Assembly (NCBI GenBank): GCA_021229015.1
Contig: CM037778.1
Span: forward strand, 86,404,477-86,468,476
DNA from: Solen grandis
Taxonomy: Eukaryota; Mollusca; Bivalvia; Adapedonta; Solenidae
Length of the DNA: 64,000 bases
Reading direction: 5' to 3'
The notes under the pieces are model-generated. The model was not told the DNA's origin and did no database searches. It was given only the letters and a program-made list of their open reading frames with translations. Both the position numbers and the translations under genes were made by a program. Of this stretch, positions 22,601-32,700 are shown one piece after another (position 1 is the first letter of the stretch; every line of letters begins with the position of its first letter).

Positions 22601-23646
22601 TGACAGCAACTCTCTTTTATATACCAGTGCTCAGAACATTACTTAATAATAGAATAGTCACTCAACAAGCAGAATACTAAGGCATCTACCCTCTAACCAA
22701 GGTAAGGTTTTCTCCTTGAATAATAAATTAAGTTTAAACTTCTGCAGTCTGCGCCAAAAACACTAGTCTGAAAACCCGGGACTAGCTAAAAATCATTCAT
22801 ACTAGTCAACCTTTAAATGCCACTAGTCTGAAAAAAAATTGTGTTCTGGTACCCAAATCCACTTATTTATTACCCAGACTAGTACAAAATCAGTTTTCGA
22901 AAGGCATTAGTCCAAAGCACTAGTATGTGAAAAAGCTTCTGGCGCAGACTGCTTACGTTGTTGTTTTTCAAGCCTGCTAGCAGTAAGCGAGACATCACCT
23001 TAGTAGGTTTGGTGTGTGCCCTGATTTTCGTGTCTGCTTTGCCTTTTCTACAAAATTTGAATATCTGATTTATTTACCAACATCAGCACAATGTGTTGAA
23101 CGAAATGTCCAAACCATTGTAAAATACAATATGAATTTAATAGTACATGTATATGCATATAAAATATAAATACATGTGTATAATGTTTCTTCCTGTTTCT
23201 ACAATTCCTTGTGCAGATTTGCATATTAATAATTTGTTTCTTGCAGGTTAAAAGAAGACGTCAGAAGTCTGAGGCGCAAAATAAGGCGACTTGAAGACAG
23301 GGTCGCCACCCTGGAGAAGGCGCACGAGGACAAGAGTACTAAGGGCGACGAGGAAGATGAGAAATTGAAGCTTGTAGAACATTTGAAAGATCCACAAGCT
23401 GTGTTCACAACCCTTGCAAAATCATTATTCAGTGAACACGAACTCATTAACTGTTCAAGAACTGGTAAACGAACAAGCAAATGTAATGGCGACCCTCGTC
23501 CACCATTGGACATTGCAAAAATCCAAATGCTGGAACGCCTTGTCATGAAGAAAACTAACATATGCAGAGAACTTTTTGTTAAAAAATTTGAAAACTTGCA
23601 AAAAACTCTCCGGCAAAAAAGCCAAACCAAAACAGTAAATAACTGA
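19656..23646 (+). CDS. BEN domain protein with coiled coil (BEND5-like layout), five exons
   Basis: Exons 19656-19827, 20766-20867, 21572-21872, 22475-22528 and 23247-23646 join in consistent phases (1,1,2,2) to give 342 residues. Every junction has GT-AG with good context: GTGAGT, GTAGGT, GTAAGT and GTAAGT donors, and TTACAG, TTTTGCAG, TTTTACAG and TTCTTGCAG acceptors. The N-terminus (FFLVQWEDRFMSIIK..VKAKYRGKEF) resembles the short N-terminal domain of BEND5-type proteins. Exon 3 is Ala/Pro-rich with three 25-residue repeats. Exon 5 starts with a charged coiled coil (RRKIRRLEDRVATLEKAHED) and ends with a BEN fold, recognised by LAKSLFSEHELINC and PRPPLDIAKIQMLERLVMKK. BEN domains bind DNA and act mostly in transcriptional repression and chromatin. 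The ATG at 19656 has a good context (aaaATGG). The gene is intact. It may be a host gene or, less likely, cargo of the adjacent transposon. Confidence 0.85.
21610..21834 (+). repeat. 75-bp tandem coding repeat, three copies, in BEN gene exon 3
   Basis: Copies start at 21610, 21685 and 21760 and are almost identical. Each encodes 25 residues with AAEPFMAPRPSAASAPPLTS. The multiple-of-three unit preserves the frame, so copy number can vary without breaking the protein. Confidence 0.92.
22290..22445 (+). repeat. Interspersed repeat in BEN gene intron 3
   Basis: 'tagctcatggtgagcttttg' followed by 'attgtccagcatctatcggtg'-type text and 'gattttgaccaaacaaactcc' matches the style of a common bivalve interspersed repeat. 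Ends about 30 bp before exon 4. Confidence 0.45.
22744..22952. mobile_element. MITE with AGTCTGCGCC ends and CACTAGT repeats, copy 2
   Basis: Perfect 13-bp inverted ends gcagtctgcgcca (22744-22756) and tggcgcagactgc (22940-22952), with actagt motifs just inside both ends. Same family as 17777-17978. It lies in intron 4 of the BEN gene. Confidence 0.85.
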
Positions 23647-23845
23647 TGCAAACATTTTAAACAGCTATAACTGGGTGTTTTGCATTATGTTCAGAACACT
23701 AATATGGGGGGAACTGTCATATAATTTTTCATATTGTGTCTGGTATCTTGTTTTATAGCCATTAATTGTAAAAAATCCTATATTTACTAAATATTTTAGT
23801 GTATGGTAAGGTTCCCTCCCTATGGGTGTAATGAAAACTGTTAGT

Positions 23846-24067
23846 ATTAAAAAATATTGCTGTTCTAAATTAAGTATTTCACATAGCCCGGAAACAAAAT
23901 ACTATACTCAGGCATAGGAGCTTGGGTTCAAGATCGACGTTTATCGCTTTCAATATTTGCTGTAACATCAACAGAAAGTCTGATCTTTGACAATATATTT
24001 ATATTTTCCCCTCAAAATTCACGTTTAAAAAATGCCAATCTTTGCGGTATATAGGCCTCTTAATAAA
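23846..24067 (+). terminator. Candidate poly(A) signals of the BEN gene
   Basis: ATTAAA at 23846-23851 and AATAAA at 24062-24067 are the first plausible signals after the stop codon at 23644-23646. The canonical one lies inside the foldback element at 23913-24316, so that element may supply the 3' end. Inference only. Confidence 0.35.
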
Positions 24068-24316
24068 GAGAAGGAGTGACATCCGCCATTGTATACAAAT
24101 ACAGATCACTTTTTTATTTAACTAACTAAAAGGGAAGCCACTTTAATAAATTGGGAACAAAATGGCCCTTTTTTTTCCTATACCGAAAAGAGTGTCATTT
24201 TTTAAACACGAATTTTGGGGTCAAATATAATATTTTGTCCAAGATCAAACTATTTGTTAGTGTTACAGCAGACTTTTGAACCGATAAACGTATTATATTG
24301 AACCCGAGCTCCTATG
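23913..24316. mobile_element. 404-bp foldback element with perfect 8-bp target duplication
   Basis: TACTCAGG stands directly before (23905-23912) and after (24317-24324) the element. Its ends are inverted (cataggagct at left, agctcctatg at right) and the arms align for about 180 bp, for example 'gtttaaaaaatg' and its reverse. An 8-bp duplication is typical of hAT-like insertion. No ORF, so non-autonomous. Confidence 0.88.
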
Positions 24317-24324
24317 TACTCAGG

Positions 24325-24830
24325 TATAAATAATCAGATAACAATCAATAATTATTATTACATTATTATAGAGACATTGGTCTGTAAACTTCAACATGTG
24401 TAGATAAGCATGTATACTATACAATGTGACATTGTAAACCATTTTTTGGAAATAATGACATACTAACATACTGTATGACCATAATAATCCTATTGAGACA
24501 TATCATTAGGGCCTGGTGTTATTCAGTTTCATTTTACCAGTTTACTCCATGTAGTAAACTGTTGTTGATGTTCAATTTGTTCAGTGTTATATTTGTTCAG
24601 TGTTATATATTAAGAGTCGTATGTCAGTTCAAGTGACAGCCCTTCGGCTTGTTGAACCTGATAACTTAACAAAAAAAATGTTAAGACACTTAAATGTCAC
24701 TGTCTAAAAGATACTTGTATTATTCATTAAATTAAAAAAATGTAATGTTTTTGTGAGCATCTGTAGATACAGCCATTCCAGCTAAGGCACTAGTTTTTAC
24801 ATACTGAGAATAAGCACATGGTTGGTTTTA
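24325..24830. other. AT-rich stretch without recognised feature
   Basis: Only low-complexity AT-rich sequence; a direct repeat 'ttgttcagtgttatat' occurs twice at about 24576-24612. Confidence 0.4.
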
Positions 24831-25034
24831 TTCATGAATCATTCATGAATGTTTTCATACCAAATATTCTTGATCTTGAGAAAAAAATATTCATGAAGTA
24901 TTCAAGAATTATTCGTGAAGTGAATATGAGACAATAACATATAGAATGAAATTATTCATGAAATATTCATGAAATATTTTTTCATGAATTACTTCATGAA
25001 GTCTTCATGAATTTAATAGTTATTTCATGAAGTA
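24831..25034. repeat. Cluster of TTCATGAA palindromes
   Basis: The 8-bp palindrome ttcatgaa or one-base variants (ttcaagaa, ttcgtgaa) occurs about a dozen times in 200 bp, mostly within 'attcatgaa(t/g)'. Spacing is irregular, so this is a diffuse array and not a simple tandem repeat. Confidence 0.7.
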
Positions 25035-25040
25035 GTCATG

Positions 25041-25719
25041 CACTTCTCTTATAAGATTAAATTTTTAGGGTAATCTAACAGAATTCCTACTGAAATGTGT
25101 TTAGCAGATTATGTTGCACCAGATAAATCAACTACATGGGTGATACTGAGTGATAAGATCATTTTCTCTTGACCATCCTAACATTCAACAACTGTGACAC
25201 AGATGGTTCTTGGGTGATTATGTAAATGGATTGTTCATCCATGAAAACAAGGCCACCAGGTGCCAGGCTTATTTTTCATATCTACAGTGTAAACTTTATG
25301 AATCTTATTGTATAAAACTACTGGCTGGATTTAAAAATGTTTTGGTACAAAATGTTTTTCTCTACCTAAATTGCTAAAATGATTAAGATCCAGTAAAAAC
25401 TTATAACATGACAGCCCCTAGTATATACATGTAATGAAATCTTTAAAAAGTATTCTTGTTCATAACTGATGGCACAGCGTCACTTATTTTTTCTCTTAAT
25501 AGATGAAGAGGAACATTTGAGAAATGTAAGTAAAAATATAGAGTACATCAAATAATCAGATATTTTTTTCTTAACTGAAATTGATTATTGAACAGAAACA
25601 AAAGATTTACAACATATCTAAAAAAAAGAGGGTTCATAATCCTCTAAAGATATGTTGATAGTAAACTTAATTAAACTCGTTCTGTTTACTTTCTTTCTTT
25701 ATTTTTTTTTGCTTGTTTG
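25041..25719. other. AT-rich stretch without recognised feature
   Basis: No credible exon or repeat boundary seen. Confidence 0.35.
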
Positions 25720-26340
25720 TCATCAATTTAGATATGAAGTTTCAAGGCAATACTTTGTATAATTTTTAAGTATATAGTAAATGTGGGCAGAAATTTGTTA
25801 TAAATAAAAATGAAGAGAGATAATTTGAAAATTGGTACAGATAGGGTTATGGTTCTTGATTACTTCACTTCCAAATCTCGCCATTTATATTAATCTATTT
25901 ATAAATCTATTTATATTTAAAGGTTTAATTCCTTTGTATTGTTTACGAGTTATGCTTCCGACAAAAAATAAGAAAAAAAATAGAAAAAAGAAAAAAAGAA
26001 GAGAATTTAAAAAAAATAGAAAAGGGAGAGTTATGGTTCTTGAATGCAGCACTACTTTACTTGCTACCATATGTTTCGCGTTTCAAGTCCTTATCTTGTG
26101 TTTTGTTTATGAGTTTTACTCCTAACAAAAATTTATTGAAGTTTGAAGACAGTACCTTGTATAGTTTTCAAGTATATACTAATAAGTTGTTATATGGACA
26201 GAAATTCATTGTAAAATCAAATAATTGGAGGTAATTAAAAAAATGATAACCATATATTTTTCACTTAAATTTAAAGAGTTTATGAGTTATGCTCCCGACA
26301 AAAATTGAAAAATAAAAATTATGAAGGGAGATTATTAAAA
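25720..26340. repeat. Three diverged 'gtttcaag..gagataatt' repeat units
   Basis: Units of roughly 190-210 bp repeat 'agttttcaagtatatacta' or 'aatttttaagtatatagtaa', 'ggacagaaatt' and 'ggagataatt' or equivalent. Same family as 1430-1645, 2085-2420 and 54783-55890. The A-rich tract at 25965-26020 generates the lysine-rich frames here, which are not genes. Confidence 0.6.
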
Positions 26341-26680
26341 AAATTGGGCCAGGTCATCAGGTAATGCATGGTTTTACAGTCTAAGGGAAGGTAACCCATT
26401 CGTACATCCGTACATTGCCCGGAGTTATATTCCTTATTTAGTATGGATTCCCTGTTATCGGACAAAACGCCGAACATCATGTAAAATAAATTTCGGTAAT
26501 TGAGATACTAAGATTTCAACATTTCATGTTTAGATGAGAAAAAAGGGCAATTCGTACTAAATTTTCATAGAGAAAAAGTGAAATCTCATCAATAAATTAA
26601 AAGGTTAACATATTTTAATCAGTTATGCAGTTTAGTGACACACCTATTTTAAGTGGACATGTACCCTCGATCTCCAAGAG

Positions 26681-26996
26681 TTTTTTGGTTATTTTTGTTT
26701 GTTTGTCCCACCGACAGTATTTCAGTCATTTGGAGACGATGTCTACTTGAGAGAGATATAGTGCTGCCACACTGCAGTTTTACGCCGTAGACATGTGGCA
26801 TGTGATACCACACCAAGTCACATTATCCTGACACCGGGCCAACCAGTCCTGCATCTACGCTTATATGCTGAGCACCAAGCAAGGGAGCTATACCAGTACC
26901 ATTTTGAACGACTTTGGTAAGTCGCGGCCGGGGATGTTCGCCACGACCTCTCGCTCCCTAGGCGGACACTCTAACCACTCGGCTACTGGGGACGGT
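26681..26996 (-). mobile_element. SINE family A, full-length copy with target duplication
   Basis: Read on the minus strand: a tRNA-like head with tagccgagtggttagagtgt and a degraded B box, body motif 'gctcagcatata' in reverse, 'ttggcccggtgtcaggataa', and the tail core ctgaaatactgtcggtggga, ending in a (CAAA)n tail seen as tttgtttgtttg on the plus strand. Flanks tctccaagag (26671-26680) and tctccaggag (26997-27006) are a 10-bp target duplication with one change. Confidence 0.85.
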
Positions 26997-27006
26997 TCTC
27001 CAGGAG

Positions 27007-29590
27007 GCCTGGGTGACCCTAATCAACAAGGACAACCCCGGGGAGACCATTCGAGAGAGGGTGAAACTTACAGACTCAGAGAAGGACGGGTCACGCACTG
27101 GCACTAGATCCACAGAATTATCAATTCGTTTTCCTTTTTGCACCTTTATACTGAATATTTTACATGGTACGGAACAGAATCTAACATCATTTGATCACGA
27201 AGGTCGTACCTTTGTACAAAAGTATGCTATCATTATATTCTGTGAACGGTATACGTCAAATTTTCAATATTCTCTTAAAAAAAAATTTGAAATTTGAACA
27301 ACTTAAACTTCCGGTTTGTTTTTTCTGTCGAAATTAAAACCAACATTAAGTTTAAACATTTCGCGTTTTCGCCTTCTGACAATGATTCAATATACGTGTT
27401 ATTTGGATATAGACTGATCGAACCGTGCATTGAATATAATGTAGCATACAATTGTACAAAAAAAAAGAAACAACAATCCTACATATCTTTGATTCCAATA
27501 GAAGTGGCGGTCTTAGTGCTAGTGTGATAACGACTTGAAAGGTACCAGGCAAGGGGAATACTATTTAAGTAATTTGTTTAATTCATCCACTGAATTGATT
27601 AAGATTTAATTGGTTGCCGTAGCAAAATTCCAATATTCTCAAATCACGGACTTTTATATCTACTGCCATGACATTATTCTGTATACAATAATTCTAAGCA
27701 AATAACACGAGTAATGATACTTCATGAATTTTAGTTTGAATGGCGTTATTGCTTGTGACTATGAACACCAAGGTCAGCGAAGGTCACGGGTACCGGTCAC
27801 AATCTCTAAATTCTTCCTAAATTGCTGACCTTTAAAAAAATATCAGATGCTGGCAACTGTATCGTCGCCAGTTTTTGTAAATTATGGAAAGGAGAACTGA
27901 GATGTAAATCACAAATGCTACAATCCCATAAAAAAGCACCCCCTCCCAAGAAAAAAATATAGCAACAACAACGAGTGGGTGTTATGAAATATACATACAA
28001 ATAGTAATTTGATATATTTTATTCATATACACTTTTCAGAAACACATGCATTTAACACTTGTATACTTGGTGGCACAAGTAACTGAAAACAGAGTGAATG
28101 CTATAAATTAAAGATAAACCGAATAGTTAAAACAAACATAAAATCACTAGAATGGAGCACGGATCCTTTATGCAAAGATATAGTCTCCTGAGACATTTCT
28201 ACAGACTTTATAGACAAAGGAAGACCGAAGCGAATGTATGCTACTTTTGTCTGGAGGAATGTCTTAATAGATTCTATTCGACTTACAAGTCACATTAAGG
28301 TAAAATCACTGTAATGGTTCCGCTATGTCTCCCACCACTTAACCTCTACCAAGGTAACCAAGGAACATTCATGAAACATTAGGAAACCATGGTTATTTCC
28401 GTGAAAGGCCATGCGGTCCGAAATGTAGCGGAACTTTTACAGGGACCTTAAATTGTAAAGCATTTGCCTCTGTCAAATAAATCGATCAATTTTGTACATA
28501 CATTATAAAATAGAATGGTGTTAAGACCACTGACAGATTTGGATTTTCGAAGCTTCTGATAGGCCACACATTTTAAGTGACTTCTAACAGTAATTATTGA
28601 CAATCAATCAGATGGCCGATGCAACTTGTGTAATCCCACATCTGCTTCGTAGAATGTCTAGGCTTTTGTACTGTTCACTTCTAACCAAAACGTTTGAGTT
28701 GAGAATGTACAGTAATTGGACAATATAATAGCGTTTGTTAGCGCGGGAAACGGAACAATATCATAAATATCCCGTATGTTAGGAAGTACGGGAATCGTAA
28801 AACTTTTCGCTTGGCATGCGCAAAATCCAATTAAAATTGAGGAAGAAATAAAGAACTTGTAAACAGCAATTTTGCAAATCTTCAGCTTAAAATGACATCA
28901 CATACCACGTGGTATTACCACCCCTGGTTCAGGGCTAGTAGGGTGAATATTGTTAAATCTGGGTTGAATAGGAGGAGTGTGTGTTGTCGTTGAGAAATGC
29001 ACCGTGCACTAGGAAATGAACTATGGATTCCTTAATATACATAAGAATACATATCACAGCATGTTGTCGTGAAATATAATCTTAATATAAAGAAAACTTT
29101 CTTAATGGGATAAAACGATTTCAATTAAACCCGATTAATTAATTAATGCAGAACGAAAAGAAACAAATATAAAATGTTATGATTTAAAAAAAGTGTTATA
29201 TAAGTTATCCAAAGTAAAGAAGACCAATCAAAAATTGAGAGCCAAAAAAATCAAAAGTATCACATTTTATGCAAAATGGATGAAATAATTTTTATCACGT
29301 TACGTAAAAATGATTTATAAATAACAGTTTTGGACGACATGAACATATAGTAAATAATAAATAAATATAAAACCATACAAGACCCCATTAACCATCTTTA
29401 TTTTCTATAACAATCATTTAATAGTCTCCACACAACTAATAGGTTTAAATATGTAACAAATTTCATTGCAAGCCACCCTTTCTTTAACAGAACAAAAATC
29501 ACTTTTATTTCTTCATTTGCGCCTCGTACCATTACAATGTGATTTGTTTTCTTAAAATATGTTGACATTCTGAAAAATTATTGTCATGGC
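27007..29590. other. Intergenic region, nothing recognised
   Basis: 2.6 kb between the SINE and the 3' end of the DUF1330-like gene. Frames of 60-94 residues occur but none shows a domain or good splice sites. Confidence 0.4.
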
Positions 29591-29591
29591 G

Positions 29592-29597
29592 TTTTAT
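29592..29597 (-). terminator. AATAAA poly(A) signal of the DUF1330-like gene
   Basis: TTTATT on the plus strand, 104 bp past the stop codon in the gene's direction. It is the first canonical signal. Confidence 0.65.
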
Positions 29598-29700
29598 TCC
29601 GTAAAAAAGTCTTAAGTAATATTGTTCAGTATGTGGCACTGAACAAATTCATGCTATTTTTAGAAGCATCCTGAGCGCCTCGTTTTCACAATAGTGTCAC

Positions 29701-32700
29701 TTAACTACGTGACGTTCCCTTCACCACGCGCAAGGATATGGCTACAAACACAGGATTAGAGTATCGGTCAAGGTTGTTCCGGATGCTCTGGTACTCAGCT
29801 AAAAAAAAGAGAGAGAAAAAAAGGAGATTGAATAAGGGGTTAGTGGTATTAGTGCATAAATATTTGCTGATATGTTTGCTGAAATAATCTATAATAATAC
29901 ACTGCAATATAATTATTAATATTAAATCATCATCAACAACATTATCATCATTTGTAATATAGAACCTCATCACGGTCGTAGTATGATACGATTTATGTAT
30001 CAATGTGATTATTGTATTATTTATGTCGTTATTATTCTATTAATTAATGTCGTGATTATTCTTTTCATCTATAGCGGTTTTATGTTTTTATGAGATAATG
30101 ATCATCGCTTACAAAGAAGACACTAAATGGATGAATAAATCAATGCTACCTCGAAAGTGTTCCGGTAAATGATGCATTTACTATGTCTTTATTTTGTAAA
30201 AGATAAAAATATCAACAACAAAGATTGCAGTCTTTGTATATTTTAAAATTTCATTTTTATATATTTCTAAAAATCATTTAAATGTTAGCTTATATGTAAA
30301 TAAATGCAATGGTTTCATGATCAGCTTTGTTTTTGTGTGAATAATTTGAGATGTTTATAGTCAGCCTGTGAACAAATTTATGCTCCGTTATAACTGTTGT
30401 AAGATTTGGTTAAAAAAAAAAAAATACCGTCTCTATAGAAGGCCACAACAGCATCCATGTTAGGGAAGGAGCTGACGTTAACAAATGTGTCAGGGAGTAA
30501 CCAGCCTGTACGAATCGCACGTGCAACACGATCGTGCTGGACCTCTAAACGCCTGTATCCGGGCTGTCCGTACTTGTTTGGCTCATTAGGCCATCCGGCC
30601 TTATAACGACCTGTAAAACAATGAATATGGTTACAACTATATGTACACACATTTGAGGCATTTTCCCGCTTTTTTCCCCATTCGTCAACATGGATCAGAT
30701 AATCGCACAAAAGTGTGTATGAATTGTGATCCTGATGTTGGGTCAATATGTCCTACGGTAACCTCATGCCATTACTGTTTTGGCTAATCGTAATTATGTA
30801 CTTTTGTGCGAAACGTTGCGGGATGGTCACACCTGTCTAGGTGGCGTCCTGTCGCAGTTCATGCAACGTCTGATGAGCAGGTAGTTAATGAAATTTGTGC
30901 TTCAGCATATCCAATGCGCATGTGCGCTTTACGTTCAGGCAAACTGCGGTCTGCAGCTAACACAAGACAATGCGCCATGTCATGTCGCCAGAGGGACGCC
31001 ATAAAGACATGGGCTTCATGCAAAGGTATACGTGAGGTTAAGATGTCGGACTGTTATTCAAGCAAATGTCGAATATATCATTCCCAAAACTGTGTACAGT
31101 ATACAATCAAGGTGAGTGGCATTTAGTTTGTGTTGGGAGTTGTGCTTGGGGTCAAGCAGACTTGAATGTTTTTATCTAAAGTTGATGCTCGAGGCAGGGT
31201 TAGATTTAAAGGTTGTTTGAAACTTTGTTTTATATGTGTTTGAGACTAGTTATAGACCGATGTTTGGTTGTTTTTGTTCAAGCAAATAATTTAAACAATC
31301 ATTTTATTTAAATCAAGGTTTTTCTGTACATAGTTAATCATAGGCAAGGAAGGCCCCAAGGGACATTTATATCACTACGTATTGTTAAATATATACTTTA
31401 ACCGCTCGGGCTTGCGCGTTACACTCATATTTGATTTGAGCACAAAGAGGGGACAACTCTCGATAGAATACAGGTAACAGTTATTTACCTTTACCAAAAT
31501 GAGGTCAAAATTATTCGAGTGCAGTGGATGCTAAAATTCAACCCCCGTTTTTTTAAATTTTTTTTATTATTATTAATATTTTCTCTCTGTTGCTAATTCA
31601 TCCACTTACAAATTGATACATGCGGGCTGGCACCGAAGTCTTTCATCCGGTGGCGGGCGGGGTCGGAATAGTTCATCAGGAAGTCGTTCTGGTATCGCTC
31701 GTATATGTTGGGGTACTCTGACCACAGCAGAGTGATGTGCTCGCCTGCAATGTACGTGAAAACATGGTCAGAGAAATAAGACAATGTATATGTATTCTAT
31801 CAATATGTGCGAATACATTAAAATATCAAGGATAAGACTCGAGTCATCAGTAAGGTCGCCTCGGGAGCGGGAGGTCGTTGGTTCGATCCCCGGTCGCAAA
31901 ATACCTATATCGTGAAAAAAATGGTAATGTTTTAGCTCCCTTGTTTGGCGCTCAGCATATAAAGGTAGTTGCAGGACTGGTTGGCCCGGTGTCAGGATAA
32001 TGTGATTGGGTGTTATATCATACCACATGTCTACGGCTTGATACTGCAGTGTGGCAGCACTATATGTCTCAAGTAGACATCGTCACCAAATGACTGAAAT
32101 ACTGTCGGTGGGATGTTAAACCCAACAAACAAACAAACATAAATTGAACAGCAACGTCATAAGACCTCCTCTTAATCGTAATTACGGTATACATTTAGAT
32201 CTATGTTGTAGATCACCTGTATTAAGTGGTCAGTCTGTTTTAAGCGATCGATCCTGATTTAATGGTCAATCTTTATCAATCGATCAATTTAGTGGTCAAT
32301 CTGTATTTGGTGGTCAAACTGTACTGAGCGATCAATTTGTAATTAGCTGTTAATCTGTTTTAAGTGACCAGTCTGAATGAAGCGATCAATCTGTATTTTG
32401 CAGTTAACCTTTATTGAGCAGTCAATCTGTTTTGAGCGGTCAGCTCTATGATAAAAAATGGTCAATACCATACCACACACATACAGTAACTAACTTCGCT
32501 AAGAGGTATCTTTTTCTCGTTCACTTGAATGACCGCTTGCGACAGTTACCTGGACATATGTCCCTGTTACCATTTACTATATTCAGACGAACGGACCTAC
32601 GGATAGAATACATATGAAGTGAAGGGCGCACAGATACATAGCAAGCCAGATAGTGAGACGCATATATCTTACCAGGCATGCAGACGGTGTATTATAAATA

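Noticed and set aside
30806..31126. 106-residue plus-strand frame with cysteines
   Set aside because: Lies in an intron of the minus-strand gene; no domain, no splice support. GC content is raised, so it could be a repeat, but nothing matched within the window.
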